Positions 41,401-53,084 of a stretch of DNA of 64,000 nt are shown piece by piece (the stretch's first letter is position 1; each line of letters begins with the position of its first letter). Where the stretch lies: contig CM055817.1 in NCBI GenBank assembly GCA_029582265.1, forward strand, positions 57,730,340 to 57,794,339, given 5' to 3'. This stretch comes from Zoroaster sp. YZ-2022. Taxonomy: Eukaryota; Echinodermata; Asteroidea; Forcipulatida; Zoroasteridae. The position numbers and the translations under genes were made by a program. A model generated the notes under the pieces. That model was not told the origin of the DNA. It ran no database searches and saw only the letters and a list, made by a program, of their open reading frames with translations.

Positions 41401-42709
41401 AGGGGGACTGACATCCTTTATTGTGTGTGTACTTAAGCAGACCTAGAAATCGCGCCCAACATTAACACCGCGAATCTAAGTAGATTCGCGTAACACCAGT
41501 GTTCTAGCCAGGCATGCCCGATACGCTATTAAAAATACCGATACGCTGTAAATCGGCCGAATTTATTCCATGGTGAAAAAAAAAAAAAAAAAAAAATTTC
41601 CTTTGTTCAGTTCGAGAACTAATTGTGAACAACAATAATTTGTTGCCACTGAGGGATTTATTTCATCTTGTAGGAAGCTTTATTGATACATTTTAATTAG
41701 CCGGCAACTTTGTTTCTTTTCAAGAGAATGTTTTTGATGCGCCGCATTTGTAACTAAGCGGCCTGCCGCGATCTATTTATAAGCATTCAATGTTAAACGA
41801 CACTGGTTCCGCTACCACACTGCTTAGGCAAAACCAGATGAGCGGGGTACCCGCGTGCCAGGCAGAGTGGGACCCATGCGTGTTTAGTTTATAATAGCTT
41901 GTAAACCAGCCAAGAACCAGGTCCCAGAGGTTATTGTCTCTTGGTCCAGGAGTGTAAAACCACAACCTGTCAGTCATTGTCAAGTGAACAATAGCCCCAA
42001 CTCTTGTCTTGGCTCTAATCCCAAATTGATACATTCAACATTCCAAAGTCGGCAGACAGTTTTTGATGTGAACTTGTGACCCAGAAATTGTGTCTTTTTG
42101 GTTGCCGGTTGTCTTGTTTCTTTTTCTTTTAAAATACTTTTAACAGACTGGAGCCAGGATAATTCTAAGGCATCTTTACAGCTGGCCTATGTTTTTTTTA
42201 AAAACTTCGCTGAGCTTTTTTATTTATTTACGCAATAACTGTGGACTTGGAATATAGAGCACTTACATGTACCTGCTGTACAATAAAATACTTGATGAAA
42301 CAACTACACATATGAAGACGTCATGGTCATTGACAATGATTCAGATTTGTCCACACCTCATGAGGCAGAGCTCAGTCAGCAAGAGGAGTAATTTGGACCA
42401 TGAAAACATTACACTTAACTTTTCTTCAGCTGAAGATTAGACTAAGAGTTCCTTGTTAAATACTCAATGTAAGGTCACGATGTCACACACTGAGTGATGT
42501 AATTGTTTAGTTAAGAGTTACACTAGTGAATGACATTCATAATCTTCATTGTCATAAAAGTTGTTACTGAATGTTTATTTGAAGGGAAAAAAGTGGAAAC
42601 AATAAGAACACTGGAGTAATACAAAGTTGTTTGTTATGTCCATTTATAAATGCTTTATTTTCCAACATTACATTTTGCAAATTCACTTGTACAATTTGCA
42701 AAGAAAACG

Positions 42710-42835
42710 AAAAAAAGATTCTCGCAAATACTCCTGCGAGAATCCATTCCCCGAAAATTGGGAGAATCCAGGATTCTCGCGAAATTCTTCCGCGAGAATC
42801 TGAATGGATTCTCGCGCAGTGTCGCGAACTTCTAG
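42710..42835. repeat. TTCTCGCG inverted repeat cluster
   Basis: GATTCTCGCAAATACTCCTG, GCGAGAATCCATTCC, GGATTCTCGCGAAATTCTTC and GCGAGAATCTGAATGG alternate in orientation within 125 bases. Confidence 0.6.
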
Positions 42836-43108
42836 GCCTGCTTAAGGCGTTTTGTAATAAAATATTGTTTTTGAGACCCACCTGTGTCTATTTAATTATT
42901 GATTTCTGAGTACAAGTATTTTAAAACAATGTTTGAATTGTTTGGGGGAGGCAACCCCGCCCCATGGTGGAAGCTTCATTTGCATAAGATATGTGACGTA
43001 AGGTCGGGAAGATCTGATGTGTACATGATGTACATGTACATACAAACGTTTCACACACATAGCGTCGATTTCATTTCTTCCGTGATTTTTGTTTCCGGAA
43101 CTAATAAA

Positions 43109-43268
43109 ATGCCGGGAAGATGTGTTTCTGCAGGATGCAGCAACACCACCAAAGACGGTGTTAGCCTTCATCTGTTCCCAAGTGACCCAAAAATCGCCGT
43201 ATTTGGACGAGCAAAGTTCGACTGACAAGAGTAAAGTGGTCAGGTCACGTACGTTCTGCTCCCATTGG
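43109..43268 (+). pseudogene. THAP zinc-finger domain remnant, frameshifted
   Basis: ATG at 43109 opens MPGRCVSAGCSNTTKDGVSL then HLFPSDPK, which matches the start of THAP DNA-binding domains (C-x4-C, then the HxFP box). The open frame stops at 43225. The expected Trp and basic residues after the FPxDP box appear in a different frame from about 43190 on, so one base seems to have been lost. A Cys-Ser-His (TGCTCCCAT) near 43258 may be the remains of the second metal pair. Confidence 0.65.
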
Positions 43269-43727
43269 CCCTGCAATATTTAGTTTAGAATCATGCACCA
43301 GCGTGCTGGTACCCGCGCAGGCAAGTTCAGTTCCCGCGGTACTGCAACATTCCTTGACAACATAGGTCTCCCTCGTGTAAACAATCAACTTTGACCCTAT
43401 CTAGCGCGCCGAGTTTAAATAACTTTTCCTTCAAATTGACGTTACAAACACTCCAACTCATGAATAAACGACACACATGCACATTGAGTGACAAAACTAC
43501 CAAGAAGATGTGTAATGGACCAGAAATTGGTTGCTAAGGTAATTATTTAAAAAAAAGTAAGGGTTAAAAAGCACTTAATTTAAATCCATAATTTCTCAGT
43601 TTCAAAGGTTTTTGTGAAGAATTGGAAAAAAGGTTTCACGAGATGAATGGTTTGAATTTACAAACACGCTTACACTTTCTTACTACATCTTTCCTTTTCC
43701 TTTTTGGGGCATTTTAGAAACTGTAAA

Positions 43728-43799
43728 ATGGAGCATCATCTTACTGTTCTGGAAGCACTTTGTCGAATCTGTGGAAACAGACAAATGAGCTCAGCCTAA
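43728..43799 (+). CDS. Short frame with a C-x2-C motif, unassigned
   Basis: Twenty-three codons: MEHHLTVLEALCRICGNRQM then SSA and stop, followed by a Lys/Arg-rich KAKRKSK in the same frame after the stop. The CRICG motif suggests a metal-binding peptide, perhaps a broken transposase exon. I do not recognise the family. Confidence 0.25.
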   Translation: MEHHLTVLEALCRICGNRQMSSA

Positions 43800-43905
43800 A
43801 AAGCGAAGCGAAAATCTAAAATAGTTGTAGTGATATAACATAAATTAATCAGAAAATTAATTATTATTATTAAAATGATTCCCTTGCTTTACAAACTACA
43901 TCAGT

Positions 43906-44068
43906 CGGGAGGCGATTTTTTTTCTGCAAACAAGAATTGCCATCCCACAATATTTCAGCCAATCACATGGCACGTTATTTAAGATGACGAATATGTATAA
44001 GACATCTGATTGGCTAAAATATCACGGGATGGCAATTCTTGTTTGCAGAAAAAAAAATCGCGGGAGGG
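43906..44068. mobile_element. Foldback element nested in the 3.4 kb transposon
   Basis: CTGCAAACAAGAATTGCCAT at the left and ATGGCAATTCTTGTTTGCAG at the right, with CAGCCAATCACATG and CATCTGATTGGCT inside. Arms of about 60 bases. Confidence 0.8.
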
Positions 44069-45150
44069 GTAACAACAGAATTTTCAACATATGCAAACGT
44101 CTAGTCACTACCAAAAGAAAAATGGTAGTAACGCAATGTTTACACATCCGGGAACTTCATACCCTCATAAATCATTTCTATTTTTTGATTCTTCCCTAAA
44201 AACTTTAACATCGTTTTTATAGCCCAAACAGAAGTGCCTTAATATCCAATGACAAAAATGTCCCCGAGTTGACTATTTTATCCACGAACAAATTCGCAGG
44301 GATTTTCTGTTTGGATTTTGTGGAAATTAGACTCAACATGACGTGAAAGAAGACTTGTTAACATAATAAGGGTCAATACACTGATACAATCATGAATAAT
44401 GCGGCTAACAGCGATGACAAAAAAAAACGCGAAAACCTCGTTTGTTTACATCGCCTAATTAGTATGCTAATAAGCCTTGAAGTCGCGCATGTGCACAAGC
44501 TAAACTTTGCCACAGAACGTACGTGAGGTCCATCGGCTCACATAGTTTTGTGCAGCGATCATTTTGAGCTGAGTTTTGAGCCGAATTTCTCTTCCCGACA
44601 TGACGTCACGAATAGCTCCTCCGTGCAGGGCGTAAAAGTGGGGGGCATTTTTACAATGGTAAAATAACACTCTCAAAAACAATAAAAACGCAAAACAAAC
44701 ATTTTATTGATCTTTTACTGATATAAAAGAATAAAACAATCACATATTTAACTGTTTGATTTAAATCCATGTCAGTCCCCCTTTAAGAGATTCCTAACCA
44801 AGGCCACAACCTAATGAATTGAATTTACAAAATATGTATTAGTTACGGTTTTGCTGTTATGGTATGTTATAATGTTAGATCAATAGATTGGGTATACGTC
44901 TTTGTATTGTGTTTTCTCAGAAAACACTTCTTTTTATTGTTGTTTCTCACAAAAAAAACCCAGAATGATGTACCATCAGCAGCAAACCATTGTGTAGCAT
45001 GAAGATCTGACGTCACACTTCGAGGCTCATGAATGATGCCAGACACTGGCCTCTCAGTTGGGGGGAAATTCAACTTTGAATTTGGTTGGTACGGTAGTTA
45101 GCGCGCAAGCTTTGAAGCGTGACATCAGATCTTCAGCACAACGTATCCAA

Positions 45151-45617
45151 TTAAAGGGACAGTATTGTCACAATAAGAGCAGACTTTCAACAGGGCATGG
45201 AATCGGTGTCCTAGTTTAAAAAGAACACAGTGATTGAAATTTACTGGCTCATTTATTTTCAGTCACTGAGTTAACCCTTCTGTGACTACAAGGTTTAAAA
45301 AATCAGTCCAAATGTTGATATACTTTCCAAGGTGTATCTAGTGTACTTAAAAGTCAAACACTGTCAAACCTTACGTGTAGTAAGAACATTAATAGGTCAA
45401 AATGAGTCGACTGTGTTTGACTGGTAAAAGCATTGTCTGGTATTGTTCAGGGTGGTCAAAATGACAGTCAAAACCAGTCAAATGTGCACATTTGGGTCAA
45501 CAGTCAAAACAGGAAGTTAACTGATTTTGACCTCTATAGCTACTTGCCACTAAAGTGCAGGCTCTATAGAGCACTTCGATTCCATGCCCTGTTGATCATG
45601 ATGATATTGTCCCATTA
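45151..45617. mobile_element. TTAA MITE family A split by a family C insertion
   Basis: TTAAAGGGACAGTATTGTCA at the left and ATATTGTCCCATTAA at the right. At 45272 the sequence switches to TTAACCCTTCTGTGACTAC (family C) and returns to GATTCCATGCCCTG near 45568. Confidence 0.8.
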
Positions 45618-45955
45618 AATACCTTGAATGGTATGACAGGGTGCCCCTGTCTCTATCATTGATCTTGGATAAAGACGGAACCAGTCTAACAAATGTGTTG
45701 CCGTTGTATTTGATTCAATTCACAAATCATTCTGCAGATTATCAAAGCATTATTGTGGTCTGTGTCTCCCAAGGTTCTGACCACATATATTTACATTTAT
45801 TCTCTAGGCTAACAAAAGGTTCCACATATTTTTACTTGGGTTTCAAATTCACAGGCCTCCCAGCGAAACCTATAAAACCTATAACAACCTATAACAACCT
45901 ACAACCTACATGTATATTTCAAAATGGGAACCTTTATTTCCCTAAAAAACCTGTA

Positions 45956-46330
45956 TTAACCCTCCTACTATTTGACCATTTGAAACCATTCAAAATTTCC
46001 ACTTACCAAAATGCCCATTGGTTTTGTATACACATGGTGATACCATTTGAACAGTGTTGGTAGCAAGCTTTACTACCATTCAAATCCATTCAAATGCATA
46101 GAGGGTCCCATTGATTCACCACTTAGAAGTATCCAAACAAGGTTTTGTATTAGCTGTACTACCATTTGGAAAGATCCAAACAAGGTTTTGTATTATTAGC
46201 TGACCTACCATTCAAAACCATTTGGGGGAATCAATACTGTACACAGTTATTTCACCATTCAAAACCACAAAAGCGAATGGTTTCAAATGGTGGATCAACT
46301 TGTATGAAAAAGGTACCAGAAGTAGGAGGG
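45956..46330. mobile_element. TTAA MITE, family D (TTAACCCTCCTAC ends)
   Basis: TTAACCCTCCTACTATTTGA at the left and CAGAAGTAGGAGGGTTT at the right. The interior is a mesh of ACCATTTGAAACCATTC and its complement. Confidence 0.75.
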
Positions 46331-46439
46331 TTTGCCTATAAAACCTATGTATATTTTTAGTCTTCTGCAACACATTTTCAACTTACTCATAAAATCCTCA
46401 TAAAATTACTTCCCAAGTATAAAGAGATGAAGCCCAAAC

Positions 46440-46800
46440 ACTTTCATTTCATTTCATTTCATTTATCATTTCTGGTAATGAAACCAAGGGATGCCTCAGA
46501 AAAGCGCACTTAAGCACTGTAAGCTCGAAAGCCTGAGGAAACCTGTAAACAAGAGCGCTTGCAATGTGAACCAGAAACACCGGGGTAAACCCCTTACACT
46601 TCCACGATAAGTGTCCTGGGTTCTTTTACGTGCATTACTTAATCTAGTACACGGGACCTACGGCTTAACGTCCCATCCGAAGGACGAAGCAATTATGGTT
46701 AAGTATCTTGCTCAAGGACACAAGTGTCACGACCGGGGCTCGAACCCACACCCTGCTGCTGGCAACACCAGAACTTGAGTTCGGTGTGCTAGACCGCTAT
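46440..46800 (-). mobile_element. SINE with type 1 head and a different body (type 3)
   Basis: The head complements (CGGGGCTCGAACCCACAC, ACCAGAACTTGAGTTCGG) and GTATCTTGCTCAAGGACACA match type 1. The body ACGGCTTAACGTCCCATCCG and GGATGCCTCAGAAAAGCGC does not. It ends in (ATTTC)n at 46440-46460. Confidence 0.75.
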
Positions 46801-46926
46801 AGCATGTGTACCGCTCTTAGCAATTTACCAAAAACTTGTTACTTAACACTGCATAATTACGGGAAATAACCTATAAAAGCCTATATTTTGGCATTTGGTA
46901 AACCTATAATAACCTATATTTTGCTT

Positions 46927-47275
46927 TAACCCTCCTACTTCTGGTGCCTTTTTCAGACAAGTTGATGCACCATTTGAAACCATTCGTTTTGTGAAACACA
47001 CCAAGGTGTAGTGTATCCACCATTCAAAACCATTTGAATGATTTATAAGCCACTGTGTAGTACATTCACCATTTGAAACCATTCGGCTATGGAAACACAC
47101 CAAGGTGTAGTGTATCCACCATTCAAAAACCATTTGAATGGATTTGAATGGTAGTAAAGCTTGCTACCAACACTTTTCAAATGGTATCGCCATGTGTGTA
47201 CAAAACCAATGGCCATTTTTGAAAGTGGAAATTTTGAATGGTTTCAAATGGTCAAACAGTATGAGGGTTTTAAAA
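46927..47275. mobile_element. TTAA MITE, family D
   Basis: TTAACCCTCCTACTTCTGGT at the left and AACAGTATGAGGGTTT at the right, with GTGTGTACAAAACCAATGG and GAAACACACCAAGGTGTAG inside. Confidence 0.75.
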
Positions 47276-47390
47276 ACCTATTTAAAAAACCTATATTTGG
47301 TACATTCGGCATTGGGTATGCCTTAATTTTTTATCCTAATTCAAGGTGCTACGATTGTGGCCCCATAGTGGTTCAAGAAAGATAAATAAA

Positions 47391-47904
47391 TCCCTTCTGT
47401 GACTGCAAGGGTCAAAATCAGTCCAAATGTTGATACATACTTGCCAAGGTATGTATCTAGTGCACTTAAAAGTCAAACACTGTCAAACCTTACATGTAGT
47501 ACATGTACAAGTTAGTACATTTACAGGTCAAAATGAGTTGACCGTTTTTGACTGGTAAAAGCATTGTCTTGTACTGTTGAGAGTGGTCAAAATGACAGTC
47601 AAATCCAGTCAAAAATGCAACAGTTAAAACAGCCAATAGACCGGTTTTGACCACTATAGCCCCTTTCACACTAGACGTATTTCCTGGGAAATTCCCGGGA
47701 AAATTTGGTCGGTCTGTTCACACTTCAAAAGCTTCTCCCAGGAAATTCCCAGGAAGTAGCTTATTCCTGGGAAATAATTACCCTGCTCGGGAGTAAGGTT
47801 TTAACGAGATTTTCCTGGGAATGTTTTCCCCAGGAATTGGCTCTGTAGTGTGAAAAGGGCTTAAAGATATTGCCACTAAAGTGCAGCTAAAGTAGGAGAG
47901 TTAA
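47391..47904. mobile_element. TTAA MITE family C with nested MITE
   Basis: TCCCTTCTGTGACTGCAAGG at the left and GCAGCTAAAGTAGGAGAGTT at the right. Interrupted by the 47657-47863 element. Confidence 0.7.
47657..47863. mobile_element. MITE with AGCCCCTTTCACACTA ends
   Basis: AGCCCCTTTCACACTAGACG at the left and TGTAGTGTGAAAAGGGCT at the right. The interior has repeated TTCCTGGGAAATTCCCGGG palindromes. Confidence 0.75.
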
Positions 47905-48739
47905 AAGATATTAATTAAGTAATTTTTCTAATTTTACTCAACCTCAGACAAAAAAAATACTTTTTTGTGATTTGTTTGATACATTCTTCAACTTTACACC
48001 AAGTAAGTTTTATGTACAACATATTTCTAAGATTATCAGGTATACACTGCATTTAAAACCCCAGGAAATTTTCTGTGTCTTGCTGACAAAACTTTAAGGT
48101 ATTATGTACCTAACACAATACAAACAACAAAACGCACGCCACAAACATTTGCCAAAATCCTTTTTTGTCATACTGTGTGGTAACCTAACCCTACTGACCC
48201 TCTCCAGGGTGTGAGAAGGATACCAATAGGATATATATCAACAAGTCTACGATCACCTTTTTGTGACATTCCACAGTGTACTGACCCTGCTTGACCCTAA
48301 TTCACAGAAAAAAAATCTTCTTTCCAGTGCAAATTTGCCTCAATGACCTCTGACCCTGGATTGTAACTCACTGCCGCTGGGTGGGTCAAAGTTCACATGG
48401 TTTAGTCTATAGTGTTACTGCCAGGGACTGGAGCAATTTATAGTCTTGGGAACAAATCAGCTTTTAGCAATTTGAGGTAGTGAGTTACATGTAGAAGCCT
48501 ATGTACATGTACATGTAGTCATTATATTCACAAATTCGATTTAGAGCCAGCAATGGCCTACACCTTTGGTAATAACCAAATCTGAAAACAACATTGAGAA
48601 ATTATTTCACGTACACTCATCTAATAGATGCAGATAATGTGAAGTTACAGTGTAGTAATATTTATAAGCGTTGATCACAGATACGTACATGTACATTAAC
48701 CTTGGTGTACATACATGTAATCTATAATCATAAGAGACT
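47905..48739. other. Noncoding DNA, no element recognised
   Basis: AT-rich with ACATGTACATGTA strings. Open frames here are short and unconserved in appearance. Confidence 0.35.
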
Positions 48740-49095
48740 ATAGTCAAGTACGAGTACAGAAAAATGTACTCGAGTACTCCACTCTAGATACATGTACTCG
48801 TAGTTGCAGTCAAGTACTTTTCATGAGTACGAGTACAGAAAAATGTACTCGAGTACTCCACTCTAGATACATGTACTCGTAGTTGCAGTCAAGTACTTTT
48901 CATGAGTACGAGTACAGAAAAATGTACTCAAGTACTCAAGTACTCCACTCTAGATACATGTACTCGTAGTTGCAGTCAAGTACTTTTCATGAGTACGAGT
49001 ACAGAAAAATGTACTCGAGTACTCAACTCTAGATACATGTACTCGTAGTTGCAGTCAAGTACCTTTTATGAGTACGAATACAGAAAAATGTACCC
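48740..49095. repeat. About 79-bp minisatellite rich in GTACTCGAGTAC palindromes, 4-5 copies
   Basis: Unit GAGTACGAGTACAGAAAAAT, GTACTCGAGTACTCCACTCT, AGATACATGTACTCGTAGTT, GCAGTCAAGTACTTTTCAT. One copy has an extra AAGTACTC, and the last is diverged. Confidence 0.92.
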
Positions 49096-49173
49096 GATTC
49101 CATGCCCTGGATTTGTGTTCTGATGGCTGAGTTGTCAGAATGTGGGTTCAAATCCTGACTGCGACTGTGGTGT

Positions 49174-49436
49174 TTAACCAGTTCGCACCGGGAATAAAAA
49201 AGTTTTTCCGAACCCCGTGGCGGGTTTATTTTTACCGCACAAACACGACCAATGGTGCTCACCAGAGCGTGACCGGGGAGACCGCGTCTTCCACCGTATG
49301 CTTATGGCTCGTTGCCACGTCGACCGGGAATCTATACAAATATTCCTGAGAATCCTGTGGCGTGTTTAGACGCTCTCCGATCCGCTGTCAAAAAAAAAAT
49401 TGCGTGTATACACGGCCTCCGACGTGAACTGGTTAA
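49174..49436. mobile_element. TTAA MITE, family B
   Basis: TTAACCAGTTCGCACCGGG at the left and CGACGTGAACTGGTTAA at the right. It sits inside a SINE-like sequence: GTGTTCTGATGGCTGAGTTG occurs on both sides, at 49113 and 49513. Confidence 0.8.
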
Positions 49437-49465
49437 ATGTCTTTCAGCAACACACTTTAATATAC

Positions 49466-49615
49466 AGGAGTGGCATGGACTGCCATAGCTGTATGGTTTA
49501 GTGCATTGGATTTGTGTTCTGATGGCTGAGTTGTCAGAGTGTGGGTTCAAATCCTTAATGTAATTGCTTCTCTCCACCCAGGAGTAAATAGATACCTGTG
49601 AGTGCAATGTTGGTT
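49466..49615 (+). mobile_element. Partial tRNA-derived SINE
   Basis: GTGTGGGTTCAAATCC (box B-like), TAATTGCTTCTCTCCACCCA and GATACCTGTGAGTGCA. A matching head piece is at 49105-49165. Confidence 0.6.
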
Positions 49616-49643
49616 GTTTTATGGATCGTTGTATTTCTAACAG

Positions 49644-51165
49644 ACCTGTGATTTCTCAGGATTTTTCCTGATTTCAGGATTTTTTTTCAAATCTCCCTTT
49701 GCCTCAAAAATTTTCTTGAAAGAAGAGAAGTAGCCACAAAGGAAGGAAAGAAAGAAGTAGCCTATATTGTGTCCAAACCTCTAGTTTCTTGTTTGTGTGG
49801 AAGTAGAGAGTCTGTAAATACTCCAAAATTAGTTTGGAGGTTGAGGGGGCTTTGTCCTCTAGACCAAAGGGAGACCCATGCCTGCTACCCACAAGAGGTT
49901 CAGGGGGGCTTTGTCCTCTAGACCAAAGGGAGACCCAGGCCTGCTACCCACAGGAGGTTCAGGGGGCTTTGTCCTCTAGACCAAAGGGAGACCCAGGCCT
50001 GCTACCCACAGGACGTTCAGGGGGGTTTGTCCTCTAGACCAAAGGGAGACCCAGGCCTGCTACCCACAGGAGGTTCAGGGGGGGTTTGTCCTCTAGACCA
50101 AAGGGAGACACAGGCCTGCTACCCACAGGAGGTTCAGGGGGCTTTGTCTTCTAGACCAAAGGGAGACCCCAGCCTGCTAGCCACATGAGGTTCAGGGGGC
50201 TTTGTCCTCTAGACCAAAGGGAGACCCCAGCCTGCTAGCCACAGGAGGTTCAGGGGGCTTTGTCCTCTAGACCAAAGGGAGACCACAGCCAGCTAGCCAC
50301 AGGAGGTTCAGGGGGGTTTGTCCTCTAGACCAAAGGGAGACCCCAGGCCTGCTAGCCACAGGAGGTTCAGGGGGCTTTGTCCTCTAGACCAAAGGGAGAC
50401 CCCAGGCCTGCTAGCCACAGGAGGTTCAGGGGGCTTTGTCCTCTAGACCAAAGGGAGACCCAGGCCTGCTAGCCACAGGAGGTTCAGGGGGCTTTGTCCT
50501 CTAGACCAAAGGGAGACCCCGGCCTGCTAGCCACAGGAGGTTCAGGGGGCTTTGTCCTCTAGACCAAAGGGAGACCCCAGCCTGCTAGCCACAGGAGGTT
50601 CAGGGGGGTTTGTCCTCTAGACCAAAGGGAGACCCCAGGCCTGCTAGCCACAGGAGGTTGAGGGGGCTTTGTCCTCTAGACCAAAGGGAGACCCAGGCCT
50701 GCTATAGCCACAGGAGGTTCAGGGGGCTTTGTCCTCTAGACCAAAGGGAAACCCCAGCCTGCTAGCCACAGGAGGTTCAGGGCGCTTTGTCCTCTAGACC
50801 AAAGGGAGACCCAGGCCTGCTAGCCACAGGAGGTTCAGGGGGCTTTGTCCTCTAGACCAAAGGGAGACCCAGGCCTGCTAGCCACAGGAGGTTCAGGGGG
50901 CTTTGTCCTCTAGACCAAAGGGAGACCCCAGGCCTGCTAGCCACAGGAGGTTGAGGGGGCTTTGTCCTCTAGACCAAAGGGAGACCCCAGCCTGCTAGCC
51001 ACAGGAGGTTGAGGGGGCTTTGTCCTCTAGACCAAAGGGAGACCCCAGCCTGCTAGCCACAGGAGGTTCAGGGGGCTGTTTCTTCTAGACCAAAGGGAGA
51101 CCCCAGCCTGCTAGCCATTTTTCAGGATTTTTTCATTTGTCAAATCACATCCCTGAAACAGGACT
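49644..51165 (+). mobile_element. Dispersed element whose internal 58-bp unit has expanded
   Basis: The left part (CCTGTGATTTCTCAGGATTT to GAGAGTCTGTAAATACTCC) and right part (TTTTCAGGATTTTTTCATTT, CAAATCACA) match the single-unit element at 8125-8405. Between them are about 22 tandem units. Confidence 0.85.
49836..51116. repeat. 58-bp minisatellite, about 22 copies
   Basis: Unit GGTTCAGGGGGCTTTGTCCT, CTAGACCAAAGGGAGACCCC, AGCCTGCTAGCCACAGGA. Length varies from 57 to 60 through G- and C-run changes. An earlier subtype has CTACCCACAGG and a later one CTAGCCACAGG. Confidence 0.97.
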
Positions 51166-51192
51166 TCCAAAAAATGCCCAAATGCTGACTGA

Positions 51193-51512
51193 TATACTAC
51201 TCAAAACAATTTAGGGAACAAAACAATTTAGGGAACACCGGATTTACCGCAAGAGGTGGTCACACCCGTTATTGAAATGTTCCATGAACCGGGATTTTCA
51301 TTTGCAACCCCCTCTCTCTTTCAGTAGTCATGAAATGTCATGAAATGTGTAATCACTACATGCATCCTTTATCATCTGTTTCATTGTGTAGTTGTTTCTC
51401 ATCAATTCTGTGAAACATTGTGTTTATCTGAAATAAATGATCTTGCTTTAACTGAGATTATTCCAGTGTTCCCTAAATTGTTTTGTTCCCTAAATTGTTT
51501 TGAGTAGTATAT
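51193..51512. mobile_element. Tc1-like MITE with about 48-bp inverted repeats
   Basis: TATACTACTCAAAACAATTT at the left and AAATTGTTTTGAGTAGTATA at the right. AACAATTTAGGGAAC is repeated within each arm. Ends and TA flank resemble the Tc1 copy at 56112. Confidence 0.85.
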
Positions 51513-52769
51513 TTACATGTACTATGAGGGACCTTATACTTCACAGGGTCAATGATACTAAGTACAGTGTATGGAGAAAAAAATACCCAAGATCATCTCA
51601 ATATTTGTGTCTTGTGTATTGAACCTGGATCAATTTATTAAATTCGTCATGCAAAAACATGAAAATTGTTTTCCCAGTCAATCTAAAAACAAGAATATCA
51701 ATAACAAATACAGAATTATACAAAAATTTAAAGATTAAATACAGTGTACATAAAAAAAAAGCTCACATACAATCATACAATTTGTTTTGCCAGCCCTACC
51801 CCTTAGAATAGAATTTTTATCTAGACAACGAGTTAGTATACTGTCTGATCACTGATGGGAGAAACGAATTCCTAAACCTACATGTATGTATTTGTAAAAC
51901 TTGTAGCTTTGCATGGCGAAGAGGATAAGTAAGACTAATTGCGGTGACACCATGTGAAATTCTCTATTGAGTAGTAATTAATTCTGAAAAGAACTGCAGG
52001 TTACAACTCGACGTTTCGATCAGCATGCTCTGTGTGTTCACGTGTGTTCACCCGTGAATATTGAATTCTGCCAGACCTGTTAATTGTACATGTAATACCT
52101 GAATGGAGAGGGTGGTTTTCCTCCAATACAATAGTCAGGAATTTCTTTTCCAAAGCGTCATTACATAACGAATCTAACTGTTTAACATCAGCTCCACCCT
52201 ATGAGCTGAGTAAATAATAAACATTACACAATTCCTCTTGTGTACCACAGTCAAAACATTTGCTACCAACATGCACTTCTCAGTAAGCCAGCTTAACCAC
52301 GTAGGCTCTTATAGTCCCAAATGGACCTGAATTTGGGGCAAATTCCACCAGATTAAGAAATTATGTCAATAAAAATCACTACTTGGAATTCAGACACTTA
52401 GAGTTGTGTTTCAGATCAAGGATTGTTGACTTCTTACAACATTGACAGGTAATATTTGGGCATTAACAGGATTAAAGTATTATTAGAGTGATGGATTACT
52501 TTTTTTATTTATTTAGGGTACTGGGGAACTGATTTCCTTTAGGGCCCTCTATACGTGTACAATGTAGTACTTTGAACCTGCTCAACTGTGTCCACCACGA
52601 TAAAGAGTTCAGTGTGGCCAAGATTGGGCTCCCCCCCCCCCTCACTTTCAAAATCTTTGTGCCCCCACTTGAAAAATCTTGGCAATGAGATTTAGTTTGA
52701 ATGCGTAATGTAAAGCATAATGCTCGACTCAAATTGGACACGGCTACAATGTAAATCAAATGATGACAA
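51513..52769. other. Noncoding DNA with one dispersed repeat
   Basis: Repeat F at 51926-52030. A C-run at about 52630. No exon recognised. Confidence 0.4.
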
Positions 52770-53074
52770 ACCCTACCTCCCTAGGCCCAGTTGCTTACAC
52801 ATAACCTGAATCCTCAAAAAATCTTCAGTAGTAAAGCAAGCACATGACATGTATGCACACATGTTTCTAATCTGTGGTACATGTACATGGCCAGGGACCC
52901 TCCCTGCATGCATGGAGCAATAAACAGTGTCCACTGACCCAAGCACTGACCTTGCAATCACTACAACAAACATGGATCATGTACCATGGAAAGGCAAGTA
53001 TGCCTAATAACCTCAATCCTCCAAAATCCTTCACTTTAGCAAAGAGGATTTTGGAGGATTTGGGAAGGTTAGGG
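52770..53074 (-). mobile_element. MITE family E, inverted relative of 8962-9384
   Basis: CCACTGACCCAAGCACTGAC, CATGTACATGGCCAGGGACC and AATCCTCCAAAATCCTTCAC, ending GATTTGGGAAGGTTAGGG. Confidence 0.7.
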
Positions 53075-53084
53075 CTCTAGAGCA

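Larger units (their letters stand above)
41401..44782 (+). mobile_element. 3.4 kb TTAA-flanked DNA transposon with THAP remnant, Kolobok-like
   Basis: The perfect 14-base inverted ends AGGGGGACTGACAT (41401-41414) and ATGTCAGTCCCCCT (44769-44782) are each flanked by TTAA (41397-41400, 44783-44786). Inside, on the + strand, is a THAP-domain start (43109) and a short Cys motif frame (43728). TTAA targets together with a THAP domain are the combination known for the Kolobok superfamily; P elements carry THAP but make 8-bp duplications, and piggyBac uses TTAA but has no THAP. No intact transposase is present, so the copy is defective. Confidence 0.7.

Noticed and set aside
42564..42909. Open frames of 60-105 codons on both strands
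   Set aside because: They run through an inverted-repeat cluster of TTCTCGCG motifs. Opposite-strand frames mirror each other and no family is recognised.
45641..46063. 140-residue open frame
   Set aside because: It overlaps a family D MITE, shows no domain and has no splice or codon structure supporting a gene.
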